This document shows positions 1 through 5,550 of a stretch of DNA of 5,550 bases, piece by piece; position 1 is the first letter of the stretch; each line of letters starts with the position of its first letter. The notes under the pieces are model-generated. The model was not told where the DNA came from, did no database searches, and saw only the letters and a list, made by a program, of their open reading frames with translations. Made by a program: the position numbers and the translations under genes. This stretch comes from Candidatus Woesearchaeota archaeon (GTDB lineage Archaea > Nanobdellota > Nanobdellia > Woesearchaeales > WALR01), in assembly GCA_015522765.1 (NCBI GenBank), contig WALR01000004.1, forward strand, positions 1-5,550, read 5' to 3'.

Positions 1-1
1 A

Positions 2-85
2 GGAAAAACAGGCTCAGTTAAAAATAGCAGGCACTCCTCAAAAAGAGGGGAAAAGAAGAAAAATCCGGGCTTCAGAATCGAGGAG
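2..85 (+). other. Leader or unassigned 5' coding extension of the first membrane-protein gene
   Basis: This stretch has no stop codon in the frame of the gene that follows and would encode a Lys/Arg/Ser-rich segment (ending ...KKKNPGFRIEE) joined directly to the Met at base 86. It contains no ATG, GTG or TTG in that frame, so if it is coding the true start lies left of the window. A basic, soluble N-terminal tail before a first membrane helix is plausible under the positive-inside rule. The alternative is an untranslated spacer after an upstream gene: frame 1 reads RKNRLS then TAA at 19-21, which could be the end of a preceding gene. The sequence alone does not decide between them. Confidence 0.4.
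34..50 (+). other. Small A-loop hairpin, doubtful function
   Basis: CTCCTC at 34-39 can pair with GAGGGG at 45-50 (one T-G wobble) around a five-A loop, giving a 6-bp stem. It is followed by a purine run rather than a T-tract, so it does not look like an intrinsic or archaeal oligo-T terminator on the + strand. It may be chance within the possible coding extension of the downstream gene. Confidence 0.2.
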
Positions 86-796
86 ATGCCTGAAGGGATA
101 AGGGTCCTCTTCGTTTATACCCTCATGATTGGCATGGCCTATCTCATACTCGGCGCCTTTCTCAGGGTATCCATGCTATTTGGATTCATAATAAGGGGTC
201 TGCCCGCGGTCCTTGTTAATGTAATCTTCTCAGCACTTATCTTCACAATCGCCTACGGGATAGCCCTTAAAAAGCACTGGACGCCGAGGGTGGCAAGCAT
301 AATATATATCCTCTCGGCGCTTAGCGCACTGACAAGCCTTGCAATTGAGCTGATGAGGCCTTACTTCTTCATAAGAAACACCCTGATTCTCTCCTCGATA
401 GTTATTGTCTTCCTTAACCTCCTGACACTCTGGTTCATAAATGACAAGAAGCACTACTTTCTGATGGGCTATAGGAAAAAAAGGGTTGAAATCTCCGACA
501 AGGTTTTTATCTCTGCCATATACATATTTTATTTCATAAGCATACTCCTGATATCCGCCGTGGGAGTCCAGTCATATAGGACAATGACGAGCTCGATGAA
601 TTTTGTTGTGAACAACCTGAACGGAAAGACATTTGAGCAGGGAATCTCATTCTGCAAACTTCAGTCAGGAACCAAAAAGGATATCTGCTTCATGTCGCTC
701 GCGATCCTCAAGCCGGACGAGGGTGTGAAGCTGTGCAACAACATCCAGGATGAATTTTATAAGATTACCTGCTACAAGGGGATAGGGGCGATATGA
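86..796 (+). CDS. Multi-pass membrane protein with C-terminal cysteine-repeat tail, function unknown
   Basis: I do not recognise a named family. From the ATG at 86 the product is 236 residues. Hydrophobic segments at about residues 8-26, 38-61, 68-88, 97-117 and 139-160 suggest five transmembrane helices. Basic stretches KKHW (62-65) and KKHYFLMGYRKKR (121-133) fall between them. If the N-terminus is cytoplasmic, an odd number of helices puts the tail (161-236) outside. The tail carries two short repeats, C190-x10-C201-F and C217-x11-C229-Y, offset by 27-28 residues, which could form two disulfide hairpins. The helical part loosely recalls DUF2127-like small membrane proteins, a weak resemblance. 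The start is uncertain: GAGGAG touches the ATG with no spacer, and the frame stays open to the window edge, so the protein may be longer. Its stop overlaps the next gene's start, implying co-translation with the large surface protein downstream. Confidence 0.85.
   Translation: MPEGIRVLFVYTLMIGMAYLILGAFLRVSMLFGFIIRGLPAVLVNVIFSALIFTIAYGIALKKHWTPRVASIIYILSALSALTSLAIELMRPYFFIRNTLILSSIVIVFLNLLTLWFINDKKHYFLMGYRKKRVEISDKVFISAIYIFYFISILLISAVGVQSYRTMTSSMNFVVNNLNGKTFEQGISFCKLQSGTKKDICFMSLAILKPDEGVKLCNNIQDEFYKITCYKGIGAI
650..793 (+). other. Paired Cys-x10/11-Cys-aromatic repeats at the C-terminus of the membrane protein
   Basis: Two units can be aligned: FCKLQSGTKKDICFMSLA (residues 189-206) and LCNNIQDEFYKITCYKGIG (216-234). 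Shared features are a hydrophobic residue before the first Cys, charged residues before the second, an aromatic right after the second Cys, and small/hydrophobic residues following. I recall similar C...[KR]DxCY...A tandem repeats in hypothetical proteins of DPANN and other archaea, but no database was consulted. A paired-helix fold closed by disulfides is an inference. Confidence 0.55.
784..796 (+). promoter_or_regulatory. Purine-rich ribosome binding site and ATGA start-stop overlap
   Basis: AGGGG at 784-788 lies four bases before the ATG at 793, and the TGA of the upstream gene (794-796) overlaps that ATG. This supports the start at 793 over the next in-frame ATG at 799 and predicts translational coupling of the two genes by reinitiation. 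The purine run is only a partial Shine-Dalgarno match. Confidence 0.5.
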
Positions 797-3063
797 GGAT
801 GAGAGTAAAAGCAACGAGAAGCATGGCGCTCAGCCAGAGAAGGGCCCAGCTCACCCTCTTCATAATAATAGCACTTGTCCTCCTCTTCTCAAGCATCGTC
901 GCGATTTATATTGCCAAAGAGGCGAGGAAAATCAGCCTCACAAAGGAGGAGGTGGAGAAGGTATCCCTTGAAAGCAAGCCAATAAAGAGGTTCGTTGAGT
1001 CCTGCCTTTACGACGAGCTTAAAGAAGGGGTGTACCTCGCCGGCCAGAGGGGAGGGTTCATAAATGAGAGCCTCCTCGATTCAGAAACAGCCAGATTCCT
1101 GCCCCTCTCCTCGAATGTTCTTCTTCTTGGAACTGAGAAGGTGCCCTTCTGGTTCTACTCAGAGTATAACCGCGATGTTATTGGGATGCCTGAACTCCAC
1201 AAGAGCTCAGAGGGCGACATGAGCATAGAGGACCAGCTGGACGCATTTATTGGCAGGAAGCTCCCCGGATGCATAAAAAACTTTGAGGACTTCTCCTCTC
1301 ACGGAATAAATGTCACCCCCCTCAAAGAGCCGGTCATAAATGTGCATGTTTACGATGACAGCGTCGTTGCAGAGCTGGACTATCCCCTTAAGATAACCAT
1401 AAGCAACAAGGAGGGCTCATCAAAGGAGTCAATATCAAAATTCCGCTCCAAGATTCCCGTAAGGCTGGGAAGGATATACGAAGTGGCTAAGGGCATAACC
1501 ACAAAAGAGGCGAGAAGGTGGTTCATAGAGCACAGGGTTCTCTCCCTCATAAGCATCTACTCAGGGCTTAACTCAGAACTCCTGCCGCCCATCTACGACT
1601 CGCACATAGGGGGATGTGGCGACCAGGTATTCTGGGATGCCTTCTCTGTGAAGGAAAACCTCATTATGATGCTCTCAATGAACATCCCCTTCTTCAAGGT
1701 CATGGGCTCTGACTTCACGCCGATATCAGCCTCATGGATAAGCAACCCCGACGAAAGACATGTAGCAGAGTCGATGTTCAGGTCATTCATTATAAGACTG
1801 AATACAACAGCAGACCTTAAAGGGATAAAGACCCATTTCTCCTTCACCCCTGACATGCCCTCCTCATTTGACTTTGAGGATGCCAACGGAAAACACTTCC
1901 TGCTCTCTCCAAACTCCCTCAGCGTGCCGATTCCCTTTTATCCGCTCTGCATGGACACCTATCAGACGCTCTACAGCGCGAAGTTTCCAATTGTGGTTGA
2001 CATGGCAGACAGGGAGTCCCTCCTCTACGGCCAGCCCTATGACTTCAGGTTTGCGCTCGAGGCGGTCATTGTGAATAACTTCCCGCGGGCAGAATACTTG
2101 ACATTCCTCAATGACACCAACCTCAGGAACATGACAGTATTTGAGGGGGCTGACAGGTATGAGTGCTCAGAGCTGGACAAGAACTCACTGATATTCGTCC
2201 TTGCAAAAGACAGAGTTAACAACAAGCATGTCAATAACGCAGCTGTATTCTACCAGTGCGGAGCAGTGGGCTCGAGGTGCCCCCTTGGATTAACAGAGAA
2301 CGGGGCCCTGCTCGCCTTTGTCAAGAGCTGCACCAATGGAGTCCTAAGCATACAAAAGAACAACTACCTAACATTCATTAAACCCCTCGCGATAAAGGCG
2401 AATAACCTGACGATTGTCGTTGCGAACATGACGCCGCTTAGGAAGATTCCGTTCAGCGTGAAGAAGATTTATGTAAAGCCGCCTGCCCCGCAATTGAGCA
2501 GTGGAGAACAAAATGCAGACGAGGGGACGCCGGGAGTGGTCATTGATGAGGACGGCAATGTTATAAAGTGCAATATAGCCCCTGATGATAAAAAGCAGGC
2601 TATCGGAGCCCATGAAGAGGTAATGGTGAAGATGTATAAGAGCGATTTCAGGAACGGAATCATGGACAGGGAGATTGTCACACTGTTCAACGGCTCAAAC
2701 TCTTATATAAACATCGCACCAGGAAGATATGAGGGCCAGCTCCTGCTCATGAAGCACGAGAGCTATGCAGGGGAGATGCTGATAACGAAGGGCTCCTCCT
2801 CAATGGATATCAGTCTTGGGCCTTTCAGGGGGACGAGGAGGATTGAGATACCTGATAAGGACATAGAGGTGAAGACTGCTCTGATAGGCGGAGCCGCCCT
2901 CAACTTCACCCTCGGAGACGAACTTTACAAGGCCAATAATATAACCTTTACTGTTATTTACGAGGATGCACCGCGCACGGTTTACGAGATTGGCCAGCCG
3001 CTAAGCCACATCGAGGCGTGCACCCTGCTGAACAGGGAGAAGCTTAAGCCGGTGCTGAGTTAA
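793..3063 (+). CDS. Large single-pass, surface-exposed protein with Cys-rich beta modules; DPANN-type hypothetical
   Basis: No function can be named. The 756-residue product has a basic N-terminus (MRMRVKATRS...QRR), one hydrophobic helix at about 20-40, then a long domain with no further membrane segment, so most of it is probably extracellular. After the helix comes a segment with VESCL (68-72) and GQRGGFI (84-90), then C160 and a beta-rich part with DYPLKI (196-201) and VRLGRIYEVAKGI (223-235). A mixed region (about 240-390) includes LLPPIYDS (263-270). VVDMADRESLLYGQPYDFRF (401-420) opens the later beta part, followed by a Cys cluster C458, C489, C496, C513. A polar linker (565-585) leads to a second beta domain with IAPGRYEG (641-648), reminiscent of PEGA or carboxypeptidase-regulatory-like folds. 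There are ten cysteines and ten N-x-S/T sequons. I recall this order of motifs from uncharacterised DPANN proteins. It sits between a membrane protein and an Ig-repeat protein, which fits an envelope role. Confidence 0.9.
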   Translation: MRMRVKATRSMALSQRRAQLTLFIIIALVLLFSSIVAIYIAKEARKISLTKEEVEKVSLESKPIKRFVESCLYDELKEGVYLAGQRGGFINESLLDSETARFLPLSSNVLLLGTEKVPFWFYSEYNRDVIGMPELHKSSEGDMSIEDQLDAFIGRKLPGCIKNFEDFSSHGINVTPLKEPVINVHVYDDSVVAELDYPLKITISNKEGSSKESISKFRSKIPVRLGRIYEVAKGITTKEARRWFIEHRVLSLISIYSGLNSELLPPIYDSHIGGCGDQVFWDAFSVKENLIMMLSMNIPFFKVMGSDFTPISASWISNPDERHVAESMFRSFIIRLNTTADLKGIKTHFSFTPDMPSSFDFEDANGKHFLLSPNSLSVPIPFYPLCMDTYQTLYSAKFPIVVDMADRESLLYGQPYDFRFALEAVIVNNFPRAEYLTFLNDTNLRNMTVFEGADRYECSELDKNSLIFVLAKDRVNNKHVNNAAVFYQCGAVGSRCPLGLTENGALLAFVKSCTNGVLSIQKNNYLTFIKPLAIKANNLTIVVANMTPLRKIPFSVKKIYVKPPAPQLSSGEQNADEGTPGVVIDEDGNVIKCNIAPDDKKQAIGAHEEVMVKMYKSDFRNGIMDREIVTLFNGSNSYINIAPGRYEGQLLLMKHESYAGEMLITKGSSSMDISLGPFRGTRRIEIPDKDIEVKTALIGGAALNFTLGDELYKANNITFTVIYEDAPRTVYEIGQPLSHIEACTLLNREKLKPVLS
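835..912 (+). other. N-terminal membrane anchor with pilin-like RRAQLTLF context
   Basis: Residues 15-40 of the large surface protein read QRRAQLTLF followed by a run of Ile, Ala, Leu and Val. Archaeal class III (type IV pilin-like) signals place a basic residue and Gly/Ala just before a cleavage site, with Gln at +1 and a hydrophobic helix following. Here Gln19 could be +1, but the usual acidic residue at +5 is absent (Phe instead). It is safest to call this a signal anchor with N-in topology; processing by a prepilin peptidase is only a possibility. Confidence 0.55.
976..1062 (+). other. VESCL...GQRGGFI juxtamembrane module
   Basis: Residues 62-90 form an amphipathic helix-like stretch, with RFVESCLYDEL (67-76) and then YLAGQRGGFI (81-90). 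From memory, a Cys-containing helix followed by a G-x-[QR]-G-G-[YF]-I turn about 20 residues after the anchor is a recurrent feature of uncharacterised DPANN envelope proteins. The spacing from the membrane helix here fits that pattern. Its role is unknown; C71 may pair with C160. Confidence 0.5.
2140..2382 (+). other. Four-cysteine beta module (C458, C489, C496, C513)
   Basis: Residues 450-530 contain RYECSE, FYQCGAVGSRCPLGLTENG, KSCTNGVL and a closing NNYLTF. The pattern YxC-x6-C-x-L-G-x-T...xxC-x-N-G-x-L...Y resembles a small beta-sandwich of the carboxypeptidase-regulatory-like kind stabilised by two disulfides. No CxxC pair or His is present at metal-site spacing, so a zinc ribbon is unlikely. 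The fold assignment is an inference. Confidence 0.45.
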
Positions 3064-3067
3064 AATG
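3051..3067 (+). promoter_or_regulatory. Translation start region of the Ig-repeat gene
   Basis: GGTG at 3051-3054 is a partial Shine-Dalgarno match about ten bases before the ATG at 3065. An in-frame TGA at 3056-3058 excludes any earlier start, so the ATG is well supported. The gene begins one base after the TAA of the preceding gene (3061-3063), so the two are almost certainly co-transcribed and probably translationally coupled. Confidence 0.55.
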
Positions 3068-3142
3068 GGAAAGAACAATGCCATAACAATGATTTTTATC
3101 GTGCTACTGCTGTTATTAGTGAGCGCCTCCCCTGCACTTGCA
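3065..3142 (+). other. Sec-type signal peptide (26 residues)
   Basis: The leader MGKNNA gives a short n-region with one Lys, followed by a hydrophobic core (ITMIFIVLLLLLV) and a polar c-region SASPALA. Ala24-x-Ala26 fits the signal peptidase I rule, with cleavage predicted between A26 and V27. There is no twin arginine and no lipobox Cys, so the Tat and lipoprotein routes are not supported. Confidence 0.85.
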
Positions 3143-5550
3143 GTCTCAATAACCAATGTCAAGGCGTATGGGGATGACAATCTGCCCCCGTTTATGAAGG
3201 CCGGCGACACCCTGACAATTGAGGCGTCGGTGATTGTGGATGAGGGAACAGAGGTTCAGCCAGGCGATGTGGAGATTAATAGCGATGGTGGTTCGCAAGG
3301 AATGTCCAGCTGTATTGACGGGGGAACATTGCCAAACGGGAAGATGTACAACTGCTCATACTCCTTATCGAATACGAATCTTGAAGATAACAACTACCAC
3401 TGGAGCTTTTACATAAAATATGGGAATGTACACTCAAATAGTTATACCGTTTTAGAGGACGACTCGCCGCCGAACATCACAATACTCAGCATCCAGCAGG
3501 AAAAGGATAATATAACGATAAGATACAGGCTAAGGGACAACAACTCCTACGACGACAAATGCCCGGGAATAGACAGGCTTGAGATTAAAGACGGGAATAT
3601 GCCTCAGATTGTCCTGACAGACAGCATAAACACAGACCATTGCGATTACACTGGGAAGGACTCGGTAATACTTGGGCAGGGAGAGCACGAATTGAGGCTA
3701 AGCGCCTATGACAGGCTCGGGAACCACAGGACAACAGAGCCATTTACAGTATGGGTGGACCTTGTCGACCCGATTATAGCGCCGACAGCATCAGCCTATC
3801 ATAACGGGGAAAAGCTCAATTTCATCCCGCCCCTGGGTCCCTCCTCAGAGATAGACAATGTGACAATAAACCTTACAGTCAGTGACGACTCAAACATAAC
3901 TGCATACGGCGACTTATCATCATTAGTATCAGGCAATGTGATGAAGAATAAATATAAAAAAATCGATGCGGAATGCACAGGGGAAGGCGAGGATAAGACC
4001 TGTCTATGGAAGAACATAACCCTAAACCCGCCCTCCGGGAGCGACAAGAAGATAAGGGTTAATGCGACCGATTCTGCAGGGAACTCTGTTGCGGGGGAGG
4101 CAGCGGTGGATATTGAGGTCGACGATGAACAGCCTGAGCTAAACTCTCTTGGAACATCGAGGTGCTTCGACGGGCAGTGCTACCTCAAGAAAAATGACAA
4201 TACAATCATAGCAAATATTAATGAGGGAAAGTCTGGTCTTCACAAGAACAACATCTTCCTCAACCTGAAGTCACTCAACAACGGGCCAAGATATGACAGG
4301 AAAAGGATGAACTGCACAAAATCATCTGACAGCAGCTGGGTGTGCAACGCAACCGTCTCCCTCGGCAATGCTGTTTATTCCGGCAACAAGCTCCCCTTCT
4401 CAATCCTGCGCAGCAGCTCAGACGATGTGGGAAACAGGATAAAGGGGGAGCTAATAACATCTGCAATCGCAGACATAAGAAAACCGAACTTCATAAACAT
4501 AACAGTAAAGCCTGAGGAGCATCCTGAAAGGGGAGTCGTGCTTCCAGACGACAACATAGTGATTGATGCATTCATAAACGAGACTGATACAGGGATAAGA
4601 AAAGAGGACGCGTTCATAAACGCAAGCGCCTTCTATAACGGCAGGGGGCTTATAGGGGCGGATACATGCAGCAGGGAAGATAAATACTGGCACTGCGTCT
4701 GGCACTACAACACCCAGGATGACAGCAACCCCCTTGACCCCAGCGGAAAGAATCTGAAGCTTGAGGCAATAGTTACGGACTACGCAGGGAACAGGAAAAG
4801 GTCAAGGGATGACAATGTGTACGGGCAGATATACATAAGCTATTATTCGAGCAACGGAGGAGTGAACTGGTGGAAGGACAGTATAAAGGTCAATAAAGAT
4901 ACAAATCCGCCAGGGAAGATTCCAACAATTAACAGGAACCTCCTCTGGATGGGAGGAGGGGCATATATCCGCCTCACCATGACAATAGAAACCAGGGGGA
5001 ACAGCCATCCCTACCTGCATGAGTTCAACATAGACGAATGCAAAGAGAAGGTTAAGGACCAGGAATACGATGTGACTGTTGCACAGCAGGGTTATATAAA
5101 TCCTTCTAAGAAGAAGACTAAATGGGTCGTACTCTCGCTTCCCTCTATCAACAGGAATATCCTAAATGACTCTTCTCTTAAAAAGATAAAGATGAACTGC
5201 ACAGCATATATTGTTCAGGGCTCAGCGCCGAGAAGCCCTGTAATAGCAGAGAACGAGAAGGCAGAGGCACTCTTTTATATCAACCTCTCACCAGTAGTAG
5301 GATGGATATTCAAAAACCCCGGAGAGATGAGCTATTTTAAGATTGATGCGCATAAAAAAGCCTATGAAAATTTTAACAATACAGAGAGCCTCCTCAAAAA
5401 TCTTGTGGGTCCTGACTCAGTTCCCCGTAAGTTATGCGAATTCGGGGCTGGGACTGAACAGATTCTGGCAGATGTTGCAGGGGTTGGCTGGGCAATCGAG
5501 AAGATTCCAAACATGGGGGGTATAAGCAAGCTTTTGATTGACTTTTTCAA
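3065..5550 (+). CDS. Large secreted Ig-like repeat surface protein, 3' end beyond the window
   Basis: The frame is open from the ATG to the window edge, giving at least 828 codons with no stop. Residues 1-26 are a signal peptide ending SASPALA before VS. Residues 27-131 form a first beta-rich domain with C83/C97. Four Ig-like domains follow, starting near D132, D232, D353 and D470. Each opens with Asp-x2-4-Pro and closes with a D-x-x-G-N strand (D216, D336, D453, D572), and each carries a Cys pair. From about 612 the sequence changes: a domain with C659/C712 runs to about 740, then a helical-looking segment with W747, C791 and W805, and the chain continues past the edge. There are 18 N-x-S/T sequons, consistent with an N-glycosylated exported protein. 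Likely roles are adhesin, stalk or S-layer-associated protein, without evidence for a ligand. No catalytic motif is visible. A C-terminal membrane anchor, if any, lies outside the window. Confidence 0.92.
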   Translation, partial: MGKNNAITMIFIVLLLLLVSASPALAVSITNVKAYGDDNLPPFMKAGDTLTIEASVIVDEGTEVQPGDVEINSDGGSQGMSSCIDGGTLPNGKMYNCSYSLSNTNLEDNNYHWSFYIKYGNVHSNSYTVLEDDSPPNITILSIQQEKDNITIRYRLRDNNSYDDKCPGIDRLEIKDGNMPQIVLTDSINTDHCDYTGKDSVILGQGEHELRLSAYDRLGNHRTTEPFTVWVDLVDPIIAPTASAYHNGEKLNFIPPLGPSSEIDNVTINLTVSDDSNITAYGDLSSLVSGNVMKNKYKKIDAECTGEGEDKTCLWKNITLNPPSGSDKKIRVNATDSAGNSVAGEAAVDIEVDDEQPELNSLGTSRCFDGQCYLKKNDNTIIANINEGKSGLHKNNIFLNLKSLNNGPRYDRKRMNCTKSSDSSWVCNATVSLGNAVYSGNKLPFSILRSSSDDVGNRIKGELITSAIADIRKPNFINITVKPEEHPERGVVLPDDNIVIDAFINETDTGIRKEDAFINASAFYNGRGLIGADTCSREDKYWHCVWHYNTQDDSNPLDPSGKNLKLEAIVTDYAGNRKRSRDDNVYGQIYISYYSSNGGVNWWKDSIKVNKDTNPPGKIPTINRNLLWMGGGAYIRLTMTIETRGNSHPYLHEFNIDECKEKVKDQEYDVTVAQQGYINPSKKKTKWVVLSLPSINRNILNDSSLKKIKMNCTAYIVQGSAPRSPVIAENEKAEALFYINLSPVVGWIFKNPGEMSYFKIDAHKKAYENFNNTESLLKNLVGPDSVPRKLCEFGAGTEQILADVAGVGWAIEKIPNMGGISKLLIDFF
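3458..4849 (+). repeat. Four tandem Ig-like domains, period about 117-120 residues
   Basis: The domains begin at DDSPPNI (132), DLVDPII (232), DDEQPEL (353) and DIRKPNF (470). They end with YDRLGN, TDSAGN, SDDVGN and TDYAGN, whose Asp residues lie at 216, 336, 453 and 572 (steps of 120, 117, 119). Each has a Cys pair before a central strand: C166/C193, C304/C313, C417/C427 and C535/C544. The TD-x-A-G-N strand signature is typical of bacterial and archaeal Ig-like families (the Big_6/HYR type). Apart from these anchors the domains have diverged widely, so at DNA level this is an old duplication, not a recent repeat. Confidence 0.75.
4898..5550 (+). other. Non-repeat C-terminal region of the Ig-repeat protein (partial)
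   Basis: After DTNPPGKI (612-619) the DxxGN repeat stops. Residues 630-740 look beta-rich and carry C659 and C712 about 53 residues apart, strands such as KWVVLSLP, and a strand-like end YINLSP. Residues 741-828 then look helical and amphipathic, with FKIDAHKKAYENFNN, KLCEFGAGTEQIL and WAIEKI. There is no clear membrane helix before the window ends. I have seen similar beta-plus-helical tails after Ig repeats in uncharacterised DPANN proteins, from memory only. Confidence 0.5.

Noticed and set aside
34..50. Possible transcription terminator hairpin
   Set aside because: The stem is only 6 bp with a wobble and is followed by purines, not a T-tract; it lies in a frame that may be coding.
1593..1886. 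Antisense open frame of 97 codons within the anchored surface protein
   Set aside because: It lies wholly opposite a strongly supported coding region, has no recognisable domain and no convincing ribosome binding site; it follows from the codon bias of the + strand gene.
3065..3142. Lipoprotein or Tat signal for the Ig-repeat protein
   Set aside because: There is no Cys after the hydrophobic core and no twin arginine; an AxA signal peptidase I site fits instead.
3799..4705. Several antisense open frames of 63-84 codons opposite the Ig-repeat gene
   Set aside because: They overlap one another and the continuous + strand frame with signal peptide and Ig repeats; their translations are low-complexity Ser/Cys-rich shadows.
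3704..4792. DxxGN motifs as RTX-type calcium-binding repeats
   Set aside because: RTX needs tandem nonapeptides rich in GGxGxD; here the motif appears once per about 119 residues, in the position of a late strand in Ig-like domains.
1..5550. CRISPR array, tRNA, insertion sequence or long DNA repeats
   Set aside because: No short direct repeats with spacers, cloverleaf-like segments, terminal inverted repeats or transposase motifs were seen; almost all of the window is coding.

Overview
The window reads as archaeal and most resembles a small-genome DPANN-type lineage. The evidence is indirect. Arginine is encoded mostly by AGG/AGA and isoleucine very often by ATA. Genes overlap or abut with almost no spacers. 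The proteins have a look I associate with DPANN envelope proteins: a short basic N-terminus plus one membrane helix, a 'VESCL...GG[FY]I' segment, Cys-rich beta modules and Ig-like repeats. No rRNA, ribosomal protein or other phylogenetic marker is present, so the lineage is an inference.

All recognised coding is on the + strand in three tightly packed genes. (1) A membrane protein (86-796, frame open to the left edge) has about five transmembrane helices and a C-terminal Cys-repeat tail. (2) A 756-residue single-pass, probably surface-exposed protein (793-3063) starts inside the stop codon of gene 1 (ATGA overlap). (3) A very large secreted or surface protein begins at 3065, one base after the stop of gene 2, and runs off the right edge still open (at least 828 codons). 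It has a textbook signal peptide, a row of Ig-like domains repeating about every 117-120 residues, and then a different C-terminal region. The 85 bases before the first ATG are the only stretch not assigned to a gene with confidence. They hold a small hairpin and are open in the frame of gene 1.

The spacing (4-base overlap, then a 1-base gap) argues for one transcript with translational coupling. All three products are predicted to be membrane-bound or exported, carry conserved-looking cysteine pairs on the presumed outer side, and the two large ones are rich in N-glycosylation sequons. The simplest reading is a co-expressed cell-envelope or extracellular assembly: an integral membrane component, a membrane-anchored beta-rich protein and an Ig-repeat stalk or adhesin. 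No enzyme signature or known system (archaellum, type IV pilus ATPase, CRISPR, defence) is visible, so the function stays unassigned.
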